A DNA stretch of 64,000 nucleotides from Burkholderiales bacterium (GCA_017880775.1 JADGRQ010000005.1:70094-134093), one strand, 5' to 3'. Numbered from the stretch's first letter, positions 55,881-64,000 are shown. The notes: a model not told the origin generated them from the sequence alone. Numbers and translations: made by a program.

Positions 55881-55914
55881 TTGCAATCCCATCCATACTG
55901 GATATACTTCCAGT
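55881..55914 (+). promoter_or_regulatory. lexA promoter with SOS box
   Basis: TTGCAA (55881-55886) and TATACT (55903-55908) are 16 nt apart. The -10 lies inside an inverted repeat, ACTGGA-TATACT-TCCAGT (55897-55914), of the CTG-N10-CAG class bound by LexA. The box ends 15 nt before the lexA ATG. Bound LexA would block its own promoter and the downstream imuA-imuB genes. Confidence 0.8.
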
Positions 55915-55929
55915 GTAAGGAGGCACAGC

Positions 55930-56556
55930 ATGGACGACCTGACCGAACGCCAGACCGAAATCCTGAAGCTGGTCCGCGACCTCACCGAGGCCTCGGGCTT
56001 TCCGCCGACGCGCGCCGAAATCGCCGAAAGGATGGGGTTCCGCTCGGTGAACGCCGCCGAGCAGCACCTGCGCGCGCTGGAGAAAAAAGGCGCGCTGGAG
56101 ATCTCCGCGGGTTCGTCGCGCGGCCTGCGCGTGAAGGAGCGCGCCGGGCGCAGCCTGGGGCGGGTGATGGAGCTGCCGGTGATCGGCCGCGTCGCGGCCG
56201 GCTCCCCGATCCTCGCCGAGGAGCACGTGCAGGGGCGCTACGCCATCGACCCGAACCTGTTTACGCCGCACGCCGATTACCTGTTGCGCGTGCGCGGCCT
56301 GTCGATGCGCGACGCCGGCATCCTGGAAGGCGACCTGCTCGCCGTGCACAAGACGCACGACGTGCGCAGCGGCCAGATCGTGGTGGCGCGCCTGGCCGAT
56401 GAAGTCACGGTGAAGCGCCTGCGCCGGCGCGGCAACAGCGTGCAATTGCTGCCGGAGAACCCGGACTTCGAGCCGATCGAGGTCGATCAGCGCTCCGAAG
56501 AGTTCTCGATCGAAGGCGTCGCCGTCGGCGTGATCCGCAACGGCAGGTCTTTCTAG
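55930..56556 (+). CDS. lexA: LexA, SOS-response repressor
   Basis: A 208-residue repressor-protease. Residues 1-65 form the winged helix ([36 protein letters not shown]). The self-cleavage bond is A90-G91 in GRVAAGSP, and the catalytic dyad is S125 (GLSMRDAG) and K162 (VTVKRLRR). RecA filaments trigger cleavage after DNA damage. The ATG at 55930 gives the family N-terminus and lies just downstream of the SOS box. imuA begins 18 nt after the stop. Confidence 0.97.
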   Translation: MDDLTERQTEILKLVRDLTEASGFPPTRAEIAERMGFRSVNAAEQHLRALEKKGALEISAGSSRGLRVKERAGRSLGRVMELPVIGRVAAGSPILAEEHVQGRYAIDPNLFTPHADYLLRVRGLSMRDAGILEGDLLAVHKTHDVRSGQIVVARLADEVTVKRLRRRGNSVQLLPENPDFEPIEVDQRSEEFSIEGVAVGVIRNGRSF

Positions 56557-56574
56557 CGCCGTGGACCGGCGGCA

Positions 56575-57204
56575 ATGGCTGCGGCCCTGCAGTCGCTGCT
56601 CGAGCGCTCGCCGCTCATCTGGCGCGGCGGCGCACCCGCTGCGGTCGCGCGGCCAAGCGTGCCGACCGGCTTCGCGCAGCTCGACCGCCTGCTGCCCGGC
56701 GGCGGCTGGCCGAGCGGCGCGCTCACCGAACTGATCGCCGAAGACGAAGGCATCGGCGAAGTCTCGCTGTTCGGACCGGCGCTCGCGCGCCTGTCAATCG
56801 AGGACGAGCGCTGGATCGCATTCGTCGCCCCGCCGCACTTTCTCTACGCGCCGGCGCTCGCCAACCTCGGCATCGACCTCGCGCGCATCGTGCTGATCCG
56901 CCCAACCCGGCCGCAGGAGACGCTGTGGGCTGCCGAGCAGACGCTGCGCTCCGGCGCCGCAAGCGCGGTGCTCGCCTGGCTGCCCGCGCCGAACGAGCGC
57001 AGCTTGAGAAAACTCTCGCTCGCGGCCGAAACGGGCCGCGCCATGGGCGTGTACTTCCCCGCCGCCCAGGCGATGCGACACGCCACGCCCGCGGCGCTGC
57101 GCCTGCGCCTGTCGACGCGAGATGGAAAATCGCTGCTCACCATAACTAAGCGCCGCGGCGGCGGCGAGTGCGCGCCCCTCGCGCTCGATCTGCGCGCCGC
57201 CTAG
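56575..57204 (+). CDS. imuA: ImuA, RecA-like mutasome accessory protein
   Basis: A 209-residue translesion-synthesis accessory protein. It has the ImuA/SulA-like start and SVPTGFAQLDRLLPGGGWPSGALTELI, which resembles the RecA substrate-targeting segment, with a degenerate rather than classical Walker A. It acts with ImuB and DnaE2 in damage-induced mutagenesis. It sits 18 nt after lexA and 22 nt before imuB, so all three share the SOS-controlled transcript. Confidence 0.92.
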   Translation: MAAALQSLLERSPLIWRGGAPAAVARPSVPTGFAQLDRLLPGGGWPSGALTELIAEDEGIGEVSLFGPALARLSIEDERWIAFVAPPHFLYAPALANLGIDLARIVLIRPTRPQETLWAAEQTLRSGAASAVLAWLPAPNERSLRKLSLAAETGRAMGVYFPAAQAMRHATPAALRLRLSTRDGKSLLTITKRRGGGECAPLALDLRAA

Positions 57205-57226
57205 CCTCCCTCCTCCCGGTTTTTGC

Positions 57227-58684
57227 ATGCTCTGGCTCGCCGTGCATTTCCCGGCGCTGGCGCTCGAGGTGTTTCCGGGTGCTGCGCAGGCCAGCGCGCC
57301 TTTCGCCGTCGCCACCCGCCGGGAGCGCGGCGAGATCCTGATCGCCAATGCCTGCGCCGCGCGCGCCGGAGTCGCCACCGGCATGCCGGTATCGGCCGCC
57401 TGCACGCTCGCTCCGCAACTCGCCGTGCGGCCGCGCGACGCCGGTGCCGAGCGCCGCGCGCTGGAGGGCGCGGCGCTCTGGGCAGGCCAGTTCACGCCGC
57501 TGGTGAGCCTGCGCGCGCAGCGCTGCGCGCTGCTCGCTGAGATCGGCGGCGGGTTGAAGCTGTTTGGCGGGCTCGACGCGCTGCTTGCGCGCGTGCGCAC
57601 CGGCCTCGGAGAACTGGGTTACGAGGCGCTGCTCGCCTGCGCCCCGGCCCCCGCCGCCGCCGAGCTGCTGGCGCACGCCGGCTTCGAGCTGGCGCTCGAT
57701 ACCTGCGAGGCCATGCGCACGCAGATCAACCGGCTGCCACTCGGCTGCCTCGATGTCTCCTCCGAGACGCTCGCCGCGCTCGCCGCGCTCGGCCTGCGCA
57801 CGCTCGGCGAGTGCCTGGCGCTGCCTGCGGACGGCCTGGCGCGCCGTTTCGGCCCGGCGCTCGTCGATCAGTTGCGCCGCGCGCTCGGCGAAATGCCCGA
57901 TCCGCAGCCGCCATTTACACCGCCCGAGCGCTACGCCGGGAAACTCGCGCTGCCCGCACCCGCCGAGACCGTCGAAGGCCTCGGCTTCGGACTGCAGCGC
58001 ATGCTCGGCGAGCTGTGCGGGCTGCTCGCCGCGCGCAACCTGGGCGCGACCGCGCTCGCGCTCGCGCTCGGGCACGAAGACCATCCCGCGACGCGCATCG
58101 AGCTGAAGCTCTCGGTGCCCAGCCGCGACGCGCAGCACCTGCTCGCCCTTGCGCGCGAGCGGCTTGCGCGGATCGATCTCCCCGGGCGGGTGACCGAGCT
58201 CGGTGTTGCGCTCGAATCCTCGGCGCAACTCGCGCCGCGGCTGTTCTCGCTGTTCGGAAAATCCGAAGGCTCGGCCGAGTCGCGCGCGCAGCTGATCGAA
58301 CGATTGCGCGCAAGGCTGGGCGAGGCCGCGGTCTGCGGCCTGCAACTCATCCCCGACCATCGCCCGGAGCTTGCGTTTCGCGAGGCGGAACCCGCTTCAG
58401 GACAGGACAGAGCTGCTGCAGGAGCACTGCGGCGTCCGGACGCGAGCCGCCCTTCCCGGCCGCTGTGGCTGGTGCAGCCGCCGCACCCGCTCGCCGAGCG
58501 CGGCGGCACGCCTTGGCTCGCAGGGCCGCTCGCGCTCGATGCCGGCCCAGAGCGCATCGCAAGCGGCTGGTGGGACGGGCACGACGTAAGGCGCGATTAC
58601 TTCGTCGCACGCACCGCGCGCGGCGCGCGCGTATGGGTCTACCGCGAGGCTTCGGGCTGGTTCCTGCACGGGCTGTTCGCCTAG
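57227..58684 (+). CDS. imuB: ImuB, catalytically inactive Y-family polymerase-like protein
   Basis: A 485-residue Y-family homologue (MLWLAVHFPALALEVF...). It has the palm and finger-like region, helix-hairpin-helix part (LAALGLRTLGECLALPADGLARRFGP) and little-finger region, but the usual active-site aspartates of DinB/UmuC are absent (the first strand reads AVHFPALAL, not VDxDxF). ImuB acts as a bridge between beta clamp, ImuA and DnaE2. The C-terminal end contains the ImuB-typical DYFVARTARGARVWVYR. dnaE2 is not directly downstream, as it usually is. Confidence 0.94.
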   Translation: MLWLAVHFPALALEVFPGAAQASAPFAVATRRERGEILIANACAARAGVATGMPVSAACTLAPQLAVRPRDAGAERRALEGAALWAGQFTPLVSLRAQRCALLAEIGGGLKLFGGLDALLARVRTGLGELGYEALLACAPAPAAAELLAHAGFELALDTCEAMRTQINRLPLGCLDVSSETLAALAALGLRTLGECLALPADGLARRFGPALVDQLRRALGEMPDPQPPFTPPERYAGKLALPAPAETVEGLGFGLQRMLGELCGLLAARNLGATALALALGHEDHPATRIELKLSVPSRDAQHLLALARERLARIDLPGRVTELGVALESSAQLAPRLFSLFGKSEGSAESRAQLIERLRARLGEAAVCGLQLIPDHRPELAFREAEPASGQDRAAAGALRRPDASRPSRPLWLVQPPHPLAERGGTPWLAGPLALDAGPERIASGWWDGHDVRRDYFVARTARGARVWVYREASGWFLHGLFA

Positions 58685-58688
58685 CCTT

Positions 58689-58694
58689 TATAAT
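58689..58694 (+). promoter_or_regulatory. consensus -10 hexamer before the histidine-kinase gene
   Basis: A perfect TATAAT starts 5 nt after the imuB stop. The -35 region is weak (CTGCAC at 58664-58669, 19 nt away). Transcription would begin near 58701, leaving a leader of about 9 nt before the ATG. No SOS box overlaps it. This suggests a promoter for the signalling genes separate from lexA control. Confidence 0.45.
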
Positions 58695-58709
58695 TCCTCG
58701 CGCCGCCAC

Positions 58710-60506
58710 ATGTCTGCAATTCCAACCACGCCATCCGACGCCGTCCCGCAGGCGCCCGGCGCCTTGCACGATGCAAGCGATGCGCGCCGGGTGCTCGCCG
58801 ACCAGGTCGAGCTGCTCTACCGCCAGGCGCCGATCGGCATCGGGGGCGCGCTGCTCGTCGCGTCGCTCATCGTCTACGAGCTCTACGCGCCTCATTCGCG
58901 CGAGCTGGTGATCTTCTGGGCGTGCATCGCCCTGCTGGTCGCCGCGTCGCGCTTCATGCTGGTGCGGGCGTACAGCCGCGATGCGGCGCGCGAACCGGAC
59001 CCGGAACGGTGGCTGCGCTGGTTCTCGATCGGTGCGCTGGCCGAAGGCGTCAGCTGGGGGTTCGCCGCGGCCGTGTTCTTCCCTTCGATCAGCGACGAAC
59101 AGAGGGTGTTCCTCGCGTTCGTCCTCGCCACCATGACCGCGGGTGGCCTGCCGCTATTCTCGGCGGTGTGGTGGGTATTCGCGCTGTTCGCCTTCGGCGT
59201 GATCGTGCCCTTCGAGGCGGTGCTGTTCACTTACGGCACGCGGCTGTTCTCCGAGCTGGCGCTGATGATTCCGATCCTGCTCACGATCAACGTCGCCGTC
59301 GCGTATCGTTTGAACCAGGTCTTCGTCTCGGGCTTCCGCCTGCGGCAGTCCTACGGGCGCCTCACGCAGGACTACACCACGCTCAACCTGCAGCTCGAGC
59401 AGCGCCTGGCCGAGCTCGAGGAGGCGGGCCGCCAGGTCGAGACCTCGGGCCGCAAGTTGGCGCTGTTCGCGGAACGCTCGCCGATCCCGATCTTCGAATT
59501 CGACTGGAACGGCGTGGTGCTGACCGCCAATCCCGCAGCCGAGAACCTGTTTGGATACTCGGTGGCCGAAATGATCGGCAAGAAAGGCACCGACTTCCTG
59601 TTTCCGGTCGAGGTGCACGCCGACGTGCTGGCGAAATGGTCCGGCTTCATGCGCGCCGGCAAACCGGTCGTCGCGTTGCGCTACCACAATGTCAGGCGCG
59701 ACGGCGTGGAGCTGGTGTGCGAATGGAGCATTACGCCTCTGGTCAGTCCGGCAAACCGCGTGCAGTCCGTGATCGTGCAGGGACGCGATATCACGCAGCA
59801 ACTCGAGGCGGAGCGCATGAAGCAGGAATTCACCTCGACCTTGTCGCACGAGCTGCGCACGCCGCTCACTTCGATCCTCGGTTCGCTGCAGCTGATCAAC
59901 AGCGGCGTGTTCGGCGAACTGGGAAATGACGTCGCCGAACTGGCCCAGGTCGCCGAGCGCAACGGCCAGCGCCTGCTCGACCTGATCAACGATCTCCTTG
60001 ACATCGAGAGGATCGAGTCGGGCAAGCTGACGCTGTTCTCCGAACCCCTCGCCCTGCGCACCCTGCTGCAGGAGGCGGTCAATCTGAACAAGGCGTTCGC
60101 GGAGCGCTTCAACGTCAGGCTGGAGCTGTCGGCGGACCTGCCCGACGTCCGCGTGAACGCCGACGTGAAGCGCATTCTGCAGGTGATGACCAACCTCATT
60201 TCCAATGCCGCGAAGTTCTCGCCCGCGGGCGGAGCCGTGACCATCGAGCTGCACGACCTGGGCGGCGAGGTGCGCGTCGCGGTGAACGACCGCGGCACGG
60301 GCATCCCGGAGAATTTCCGCAACCGCATCTTCGCGCGCTTCGCGCAGGCCGATGCCACCGACACGCGCCAGAAAGGCGGCACCGGCCTGGGGCTCGCGAT
60401 CTGCAAGCGGCTGATCGAAATGATGGGCGGGCGGATCGGATTCGCAGACCGGCAGGGAGGCGGCACGATGTTTTTCTTCGAACTGCCCAAGTACCGGGCG
60501 GACTGA
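58710..60506 (+). CDS. membrane sensor histidine kinase with PAS domain
   Basis: A 598-residue kinase. An N-terminal membrane module of about six helices (residues 45-200) leads through a coiled coil (about 220-250) to a PAS domain (about 250-365, PIPIFEFDWNGVVLTANPAAENLFGYS), HisKA with phospho-acceptor H380 in LSHELRTPLTSILG, and HATPase_c with N-box NLISNAAKFS, G1 DRGTGIPE and G2 GGTGLGLAI. There is no receiver domain, so phosphate must pass to a separate protein; the response regulator 22 nt downstream is the obvious partner. Confidence 0.93.
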   Translation: MSAIPTTPSDAVPQAPGALHDASDARRVLADQVELLYRQAPIGIGGALLVASLIVYELYAPHSRELVIFWACIALLVAASRFMLVRAYSRDAAREPDPERWLRWFSIGALAEGVSWGFAAAVFFPSISDEQRVFLAFVLATMTAGGLPLFSAVWWVFALFAFGVIVPFEAVLFTYGTRLFSELALMIPILLTINVAVAYRLNQVFVSGFRLRQSYGRLTQDYTTLNLQLEQRLAELEEAGRQVETSGRKLALFAERSPIPIFEFDWNGVVLTANPAAENLFGYSVAEMIGKKGTDFLFPVEVHADVLAKWSGFMRAGKPVVALRYHNVRRDGVELVCEWSITPLVSPANRVQSVIVQGRDITQQLEAERMKQEFTSTLSHELRTPLTSILGSLQLINSGVFGELGNDVAELAQVAERNGQRLLDLINDLLDIERIESGKLTLFSEPLALRTLLQEAVNLNKAFAERFNVRLELSADLPDVRVNADVKRILQVMTNLISNAAKFSPAGGAVTIELHDLGGEVRVAVNDRGTGIPENFRNRIFARFAQADATDTRQKGGTGLGLAICKRLIEMMGGRIGFADRQGGGTMFFFELPKYRAD

Positions 60507-60528
60507 TCGAACCATTCCGGACCGGACC

Positions 60529-60918
60529 ATGCCCTCGACTCCCCTGAATCGCGTGCTCTACGTGGAAGACGACGAGGACGTCCAGCGCATCGTGCGCCTG
60601 TCGCTCGAGCGCATCGGCAAGATGACGGTGCGGGTCGTCAGCGACCCGCTGCAGGCGATCGAGGCGATCAGGCAGTTCGGTCCCGAACTGGTGATGCTCG
60701 ACTGGATGATGCCGGGCATGGACGGGCCCACGCTGTTCAGGAAGATGCGCGAGCTGCCCGAAACCCGTGATTGCCCCGTGGTGTTCATCACCGCGCGCGC
60801 GCAGCAGCGCGAGACTGCGGAACTGGCCGCGCTCGGCGCGGCCGGCGTGATTTCCAAGCCGTTTTCGCCGAAAGACCTGCCCGACCAGCTGCGCTCGATC
60901 TGGAGCGCATTGCCCTAG
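60529..60918 (+). CDS. single-domain response regulator (CheY-like)
   Basis: A 129-residue receiver domain with no output domain. Acidic pocket E13-D14-D15 (YVEDDED), phospho-acceptor D58 in VMLDWMMP, T88 in FITAR and K110 in ISKPFS are all present. It lies 22 nt after the kinase gene and should accept phosphate from it, possibly passing it on through the Hpt protein encoded 2.5 kb away. A terminator-like hairpin follows. Confidence 0.93.
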   Translation: MPSTPLNRVLYVEDDEDVQRIVRLSLERIGKMTVRVVSDPLQAIEAIRQFGPELVMLDWMMPGMDGPTLFRKMRELPETRDCPVVFITARAQQRETAELAALGAAGVISKPFSPKDLPDQLRSIWSALP

Positions 60919-60929
60919 GAAGGGGTGCG

Positions 60930-60947
60930 GGGGAACCACGGTTCCCC
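60930..60947. terminator. 8-bp hairpin between convergent signalling genes
   Basis: GGGGAACC and GGTTCCCC pair perfectly with two bases between them, in the 40-nt gap between the response-regulator and receiver-kinase gene ends. CTGCTCTT follows on the plus strand. It probably acts as a bidirectional terminator. Confidence 0.65.
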
Positions 60948-60958
60948 TGCTCTTACAC

Positions 60959-62221
60959 TTACTTTGCCGCGGGCGGCGCGGCGCTCTCCGGTGCGTCCTG
61001 GAAGTACCTCCGCTCGAGGAAGCCGATCACCTCGTCGGCGTTGCGGAAACGCGCGTCGCGGTCCTTTTGCAGCAGCCGGTCGAGCAGGCGCTGGTAGATC
61101 CCGAGCCGCTCGGGCAGCGGCGGTGGCATCGTGTTGAGATGGTGGAGCGCTACCTCGACCGCGGTTTCGCCATCGAACAGGTGCGTGCCCGTCAGCATCT
61201 GGTAGAGCAGCACTCCGGCGCTGTAGATGTCGGTACGCAGGTCGACCGGTGTGCCGCGCACCTGCTCCGGGCTCATGTAGCGCGGCGTGCCCAGCACCTC
61301 GCCGTGGCTGGTGCGATCGACCGAATCGACGTGCTTGGCGATGCCGAAATCGACGACCGCCAGGCTCCCGTCGGCACGGAACATCAGGTTCTGCGGCTTG
61401 AGGTCGCGGTGCAACACGCCGTGCTCGTGGATGTCGCCGAGCGCGTACATCAGTTGGCGGAAGATCTTCAGTGCCTGGTCGGGCGGCAGCGCCCGGCCGC
61501 CGAGCCGCTTCATCAGGTCGCCGCCGTCAAAGAATTCCATTACAAGGTAGGCGTGGTCGGCCGACACGCCGTGGCTGTAGATGTGCGCGACGTGGCGGCT
61601 GTTGATGCGCTCGATCAGCTTGTATTCCTCGAGGAAGCGCCCCAGCGCATTCGTCTCCCGGGTCACGTCCAGCCGCAGCGCCTTGACCACCAGCGGCTCG
61701 TCGCTCGACTCGCGCGACGCAAGATACACGCGCGACATCCCGCCCTCCCCGATCAGGCGCAGGATGCGGATGCCGGGCACCTGCAGGCGGGCGCCGAGCG
61801 TGTGCCCCGCCTGGCGCTCGGCGGCCTCCGGCTGCTCGGTGGCGTCGATCGATTGTCCCGCCACGTCGCGCACCGAATTGAGCAGGCGCTTGCGGGTCAG
61901 TTCCTGCTTGCGCAGATAGTCGTTCGCGCCGTATTTCATTGCGCGCACCGCGGTCACCTCGTTGCCGGCGCCAGTGAGGAAGATGACCGGCGGGCAATCC
62001 GCGCGCTGCTTGAACTCGTGCAGCCATTCCAGCCCGTCGCCGCGGCCGAGCATGTAATCCAGGATCACCACGTTGTAACTGCCGAGCGGAAACGCCGCGT
62101 CCGGCATGTCACGCGTGAGCGGGTCATATTGCTCGACCTCGGCATCCGGCCATTCCTGCACGAGATGGCGTTGCAGCAGGTTGCGCAGGTCCTCGTCGTC
62201 GTCGATGATCAGGACGCGCAT
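60959..62221 (-). CDS. receiver domain fused to serine/threonine protein kinase
   Basis: A 420-residue hybrid. Residues 1-120 are a receiver with acidic D7-D9 pocket, acceptor D55 (VVILDYMLG) and K105. Residues about 150-410 form a Hanks-type kinase: glycine loop GEGGMSRVYLA, ATP lysine K180, catalytic loop HRDLKPQN with D273, DFG D291 and SPEQV activation-segment end. All catalytic residues are present. A two-component phosphate signal could thus control Ser/Thr phosphorylation. It lies 7 nt after the receiver-cyclase gene. Confidence 0.93.
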   Translation of the reverse strand: MRVLIIDDDEDLRNLLQRHLVQEWPDAEVEQYDPLTRDMPDAAFPLGSYNVVILDYMLGRGDGLEWLHEFKQRADCPPVIFLTGAGNEVTAVRAMKYGANDYLRKQELTRKRLLNSVRDVAGQSIDATEQPEAAERQAGHTLGARLQVPGIRILRLIGEGGMSRVYLASRESSDEPLVVKALRLDVTRETNALGRFLEEYKLIERINSRHVAHIYSHGVSADHAYLVMEFFDGGDLMKRLGGRALPPDQALKIFRQLMYALGDIHEHGVLHRDLKPQNLMFRADGSLAVVDFGIAKHVDSVDRTSHGEVLGTPRYMSPEQVRGTPVDLRTDIYSAGVLLYQMLTGTHLFDGETAVEVALHHLNTMPPPLPERLGIYQRLLDRLLQKDRDARFRNADEVIGFLERRYFQDAPESAAPPAAK

Positions 62222-62228
62222 CGGGCGA

Positions 62229-63377
62229 CTACTGCGGCGGCACCCGGATCGCGAAGACTTCCACCGGCTCGGCCTTGCCGCGTAGCGACACCTCGCGGCG
62301 ATCGCTCTCCGCGGCGCCTCCGAGCAGCCCCTTGAGCGACAGGAACGCCCCCGGGCCGATCAGGATTTCGCCTGGCGCCGCCATCTGCATCAGCCGCGCC
62401 GCGACGTTGACCGCGTCGCCGATGATGGTGTAACTCATGAAGGTCGGCGAACCTACATTGCCGACCACCACTTCGCCGGCCTCGATGCCGATGCCGATGC
62501 CGACCGACAGGCCGTGCTCGGCCCGCCAGCGCAGCGCGACCGGGGCGAAGCGCCGTATCATGCTGCGCCCGGTGTCCAGCGCCCGCTCGGCGGCGTCGGG
62601 CTGCGTGATCGGAACGTTGAATCCCACCAGCAGGCTGTCACCCGCCATGCTGAACACGGTTCCCTCGTTCTCATGGGCCGCCGCGGTGAGCTCGGTGAAG
62701 AATTCGTTGAGCATCGGCACGATCTTCGACACCGGCACGGTCTCCGACAGGCGTGTGAATCCGCGCAAGTCGGCGAACAGCACGACCACCTTGGCACGGT
62801 CCCGCAGGGTCGGAAATACGCCCGAGTTGTCGACGTTCTGGCGAAGCATGCGGTTCGCGAGGCGCGGCGAGATGTAGCGCGAAATCGCCGCGAGCAGCGC
62901 GTCCTCGCGCGCGATCTCGGCGGCGAGGCGACGGTTCGCGAGCTCTTTTCTCGTCTCGTGCAGGCGGCGCAGCGTCTTCACGCGCGCGAGCAGCTCTTCG
63001 CGGTTGACCGGCTTGGACAGGAAATCGTCGGCGCCCGCCTCGATGCCGCGCACGCGGCTCTCGCGGTCCTCCAGCGCCGTGATCAGCACCACCGGCAGCA
63101 GCGCCGTTTCGGGGTCGGACTTGAGCGCACGGCAGACGTCGAATCCGCTCATGCCCGGCATCATCACGTCGAGCAGAATCAGGTCGGGCAGCGACGTGAG
63201 GGCGCGCGTGATCGCGCTCTCGCCGTCATGGGCGACCTCGGGCGCCATGCCCTCCTTCTTCAGCAGCAGCGCCAGATAAGCGCTCATGTCCGGATCGTCG
63301 TCGACGATCAGGACGCGGTACGGGGATTGCGAAGCCAGCCTCACGTCGCCCGCCGCCGTGCGAGCCGGGTCATTCAT
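62229..63377 (-). CDS. receiver domain fused to class III adenylate/guanylate cyclase
   Basis: A 382-residue hybrid. Receiver residues about 20-140: acidic D26-D28, acceptor D70 (LILLDVMMPG), K122 (FLSKPV). A helical linker (about 140-190) leads to a class III cyclase domain with metal-binding aspartates D203 (FADLRGFT) and D247 (AGDSLLVGF) and the late IIGDAVNVAARL motif that holds the transition-state Asn/Arg. Probably makes cAMP, though nucleotide choice was not proved. Its start overlaps the hpt stop by 8 nt. Confidence 0.92.
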   Translation of the reverse strand: MNDPARTAAGDVRLASQSPYRVLIVDDDPDMSAYLALLLKKEGMAPEVAHDGESAITRALTSLPDLILLDVMMPGMSGFDVCRALKSDPETALLPVVLITALEDRESRVRGIEAGADDFLSKPVNREELLARVKTLRRLHETRKELANRRLAAEIAREDALLAAISRYISPRLANRMLRQNVDNSGVFPTLRDRAKVVVLFADLRGFTRLSETVPVSKIVPMLNEFFTELTAAAHENEGTVFSMAGDSLLVGFNVPITQPDAAERALDTGRSMIRRFAPVALRWRAEHGLSVGIGIGIEAGEVVVGNVGSPTFMSYTIIGDAVNVAARLMQMAAPGEILIGPGAFLSLKGLLGGAAESDRREVSLRGKAEPVEVFAIRVPPQ

Positions 63378-63675
63378 AGACGACTTTCACCTTTTCGAGG
63401 TAATCGGCGTACTCGGCCAGACTCGCCCCGATACCAGCCGCGTCGTTCGCCTTGGCGCAGTCCTCGAACATCTTGCCGATGTCCGAGATCGGCGCGAAAC
63501 CGTACGAATTGCCGACCCCCTTCATGCGGTGGCCGACCCGGCGCACCTGCTCGAGATCGCCCGAGGCGAGCGCGGCGCGCAGCGCTTCGAGTTCGGTTTT
63601 CCGGTTCTTGAAAAACATCGGGATCAGGTCCGCGATGTCCTTGTCCACGATGGCCGTGTACTTGTCCGCGCTCAT
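63370..63675 (-). CDS. histidine phosphotransfer (Hpt) protein
   Basis: A 101-residue four-helix-bundle Hpt protein. H49 in [14 protein letters not shown] is the expected phosphohistidine, with the usual lysine and glycine neighbours. It has no other domain, so it is a shuttle between receivers. The end overlaps the receiver-cyclase gene by 8 nt, giving the order hpt, receiver-cyclase, receiver-kinase in one transcript. It is divergent from dnaE2. Confidence 0.92.
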   Translation of the reverse strand: MSADKYTAIVDKDIADLIPMFFKNRKTELEALRAALASGDLEQVRRVGHRMKGVGNSYGFAPISDIGKMFEDCAKANDAAGIGASLAEYADYLEKVKVVYE

Positions 63676-63745
63676 GGGTTGGAAGTTCTCTCGGGAAGTT
63701 GGACTGGCGGTTCAAGCTGCCGGCCAATTATAGAACTTTACCCTG

Positions 63746-63787
63746 TTGCGCGAGCGGGTGCGATGGCTATACTGTATATTTATACAT
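63746..63787 (+). promoter_or_regulatory. dnaE2 promoter with SOS box
   Basis: TTGCGC (63746-63751) and TATACT (63768-63773) are 16 nt apart. An SOS box, CTGT-ATATTTAT-ACAT (63772-63787), overlaps the end of the -10 and matches the CTGT-N8-ACAG consensus in all but one base. It lies 7 nt before the dnaE2 ATG. dnaE2 thus has its own LexA-controlled promoter. Confidence 0.8.
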
Positions 63788-63794
63788 CCATTTC

Positions 63795-64000
63795 ATGCCG
63801 ACCCCCGACTCCCCGCCCGGCTACGCCGAACTTCACTGCCTGAGCAATTTCAGCTTCCTGCGCGGCGCCTCGCACCCGGATGAACTGATCGAGCGCGCGC
63901 ATGCGCTCGGCTATGCGGCGCTCGCGATCACCGACGAGTGCTCGGTGGCCGGCGCAGTGCGCGCCCACCTGGCGGCGAAGCAGCGCGGCCTGAAGCTGAT
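63795..64000 (+). CDS. dnaE2: error-prone DNA polymerase DnaE2 (ImuC), 3'-truncated by the window edge
   Basis: The first 68 residues of the mutagenic C-family polymerase that works with ImuA and Imu[23 protein letters not shown] and [20 protein letters not shown] are the N-terminal PHP-domain start typical of DnaE2. The ATG at 63795 follows an SOS box by 7 nt. The gene runs out of the window. It is separated from imuB by 5.1 kb of signalling genes. Confidence 0.92.
   Translation, partial: MPTPDSPPGYAELHCLSNFSFLRGASHPDELIERAHALGYAALAITDECSVAGAVRAHLAAKQRGLKL

Noticed and set aside
58710-60506. Histidine kinase considered as a hybrid kinase with its own receiver
   Set aside because: The protein ends right after the ATPase G2 box and a short strand; the receiver is in the separate next gene.

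Overview
The window is GC-rich, densely coded chromosomal DNA. There are no rRNA or tRNA genes, no intact mobile element and no CRISPR array. The gene content suggests a betaproteobacterium, probably Burkholderiales-like: two Bug/TctC-type solute-binding proteins, a lexA-imuA-imuB/dnaE2 mutasome, a beta-class glutathione S-transferase and a complete pelABCDEFG cluster. This placement is inferred from gene content only. Genes are tightly packed and many neighbours overlap by 1-35 nt, including several tail-to-tail pairs.

Layout. 1-2030: 3' part of phosphoenolpyruvate carboxylase. 2071-3222: an AstE/aspartoacylase-like zinc hydrolase. 3347-10570: an oligopeptide-type ABC importer (Tat-exported binding protein, two permeases, two ATPases), then an enoyl-CoA hydratase/isomerase and a VOC protein. 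29595 down to 10557 (minus strand): fourteen genes in one direction, AsmA-like, NYN-LOTUS, C45 acyltransferase, AtzG-like/amidase pair, MFS, then pelA-G for Pel exopolysaccharide synthesis and export, with a c-di-GMP I-site conserved in PelD. 29624-34976: an iron-type ABC importer (permease, binding protein, ATPase) and a succinate-semialdehyde dehydrogenase-like enzyme. 34971-35942: a HepT toxin, an antitoxin that fuses a Phd head to an MntA nucleotidyltransferase, and a 21-bp palindromic operator. 36025-45177: a Spy-like periplasmic protein, an EamA transporter, two Bug proteins, a cysteine-free Asp/Glu racemase-family protein, a GST, a CMD-family protein preceded by an internally deleted peroxiredoxin gene, a UbiA-family prenyltransferase, a methyltransferase with a signal peptide and a MetE-C-like protein. 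45174-46662: a Phd/PIN toxin-antitoxin pair and a lower-GC islet holding a truncated Mrr-type nuclease. 46663-55827: acyl-CoA synthetase, RutE-like reductase, CoA transferase, MFS, PncB, SRAP, a Rieske oxygenase, a PH-domain protein and unknowns.

55881-64000 is the SOS region. lexA (own SOS box and promoter), imuA and imuB form one operon. dnaE2, normally next to imuB, starts 5.1 kb further on with its own SOS box. The gap holds a phosphorelay set: a membrane histidine kinase, a single-domain response regulator, a receiver-Ser/Thr kinase, a receiver-class III cyclase and an Hpt protein. Other points of interest are the Phd-MntA fusion with its operator and possibly leaderless promoter, the peroxiredoxin remnant, and the nuclease remnant next to a toxin-antitoxin pair.
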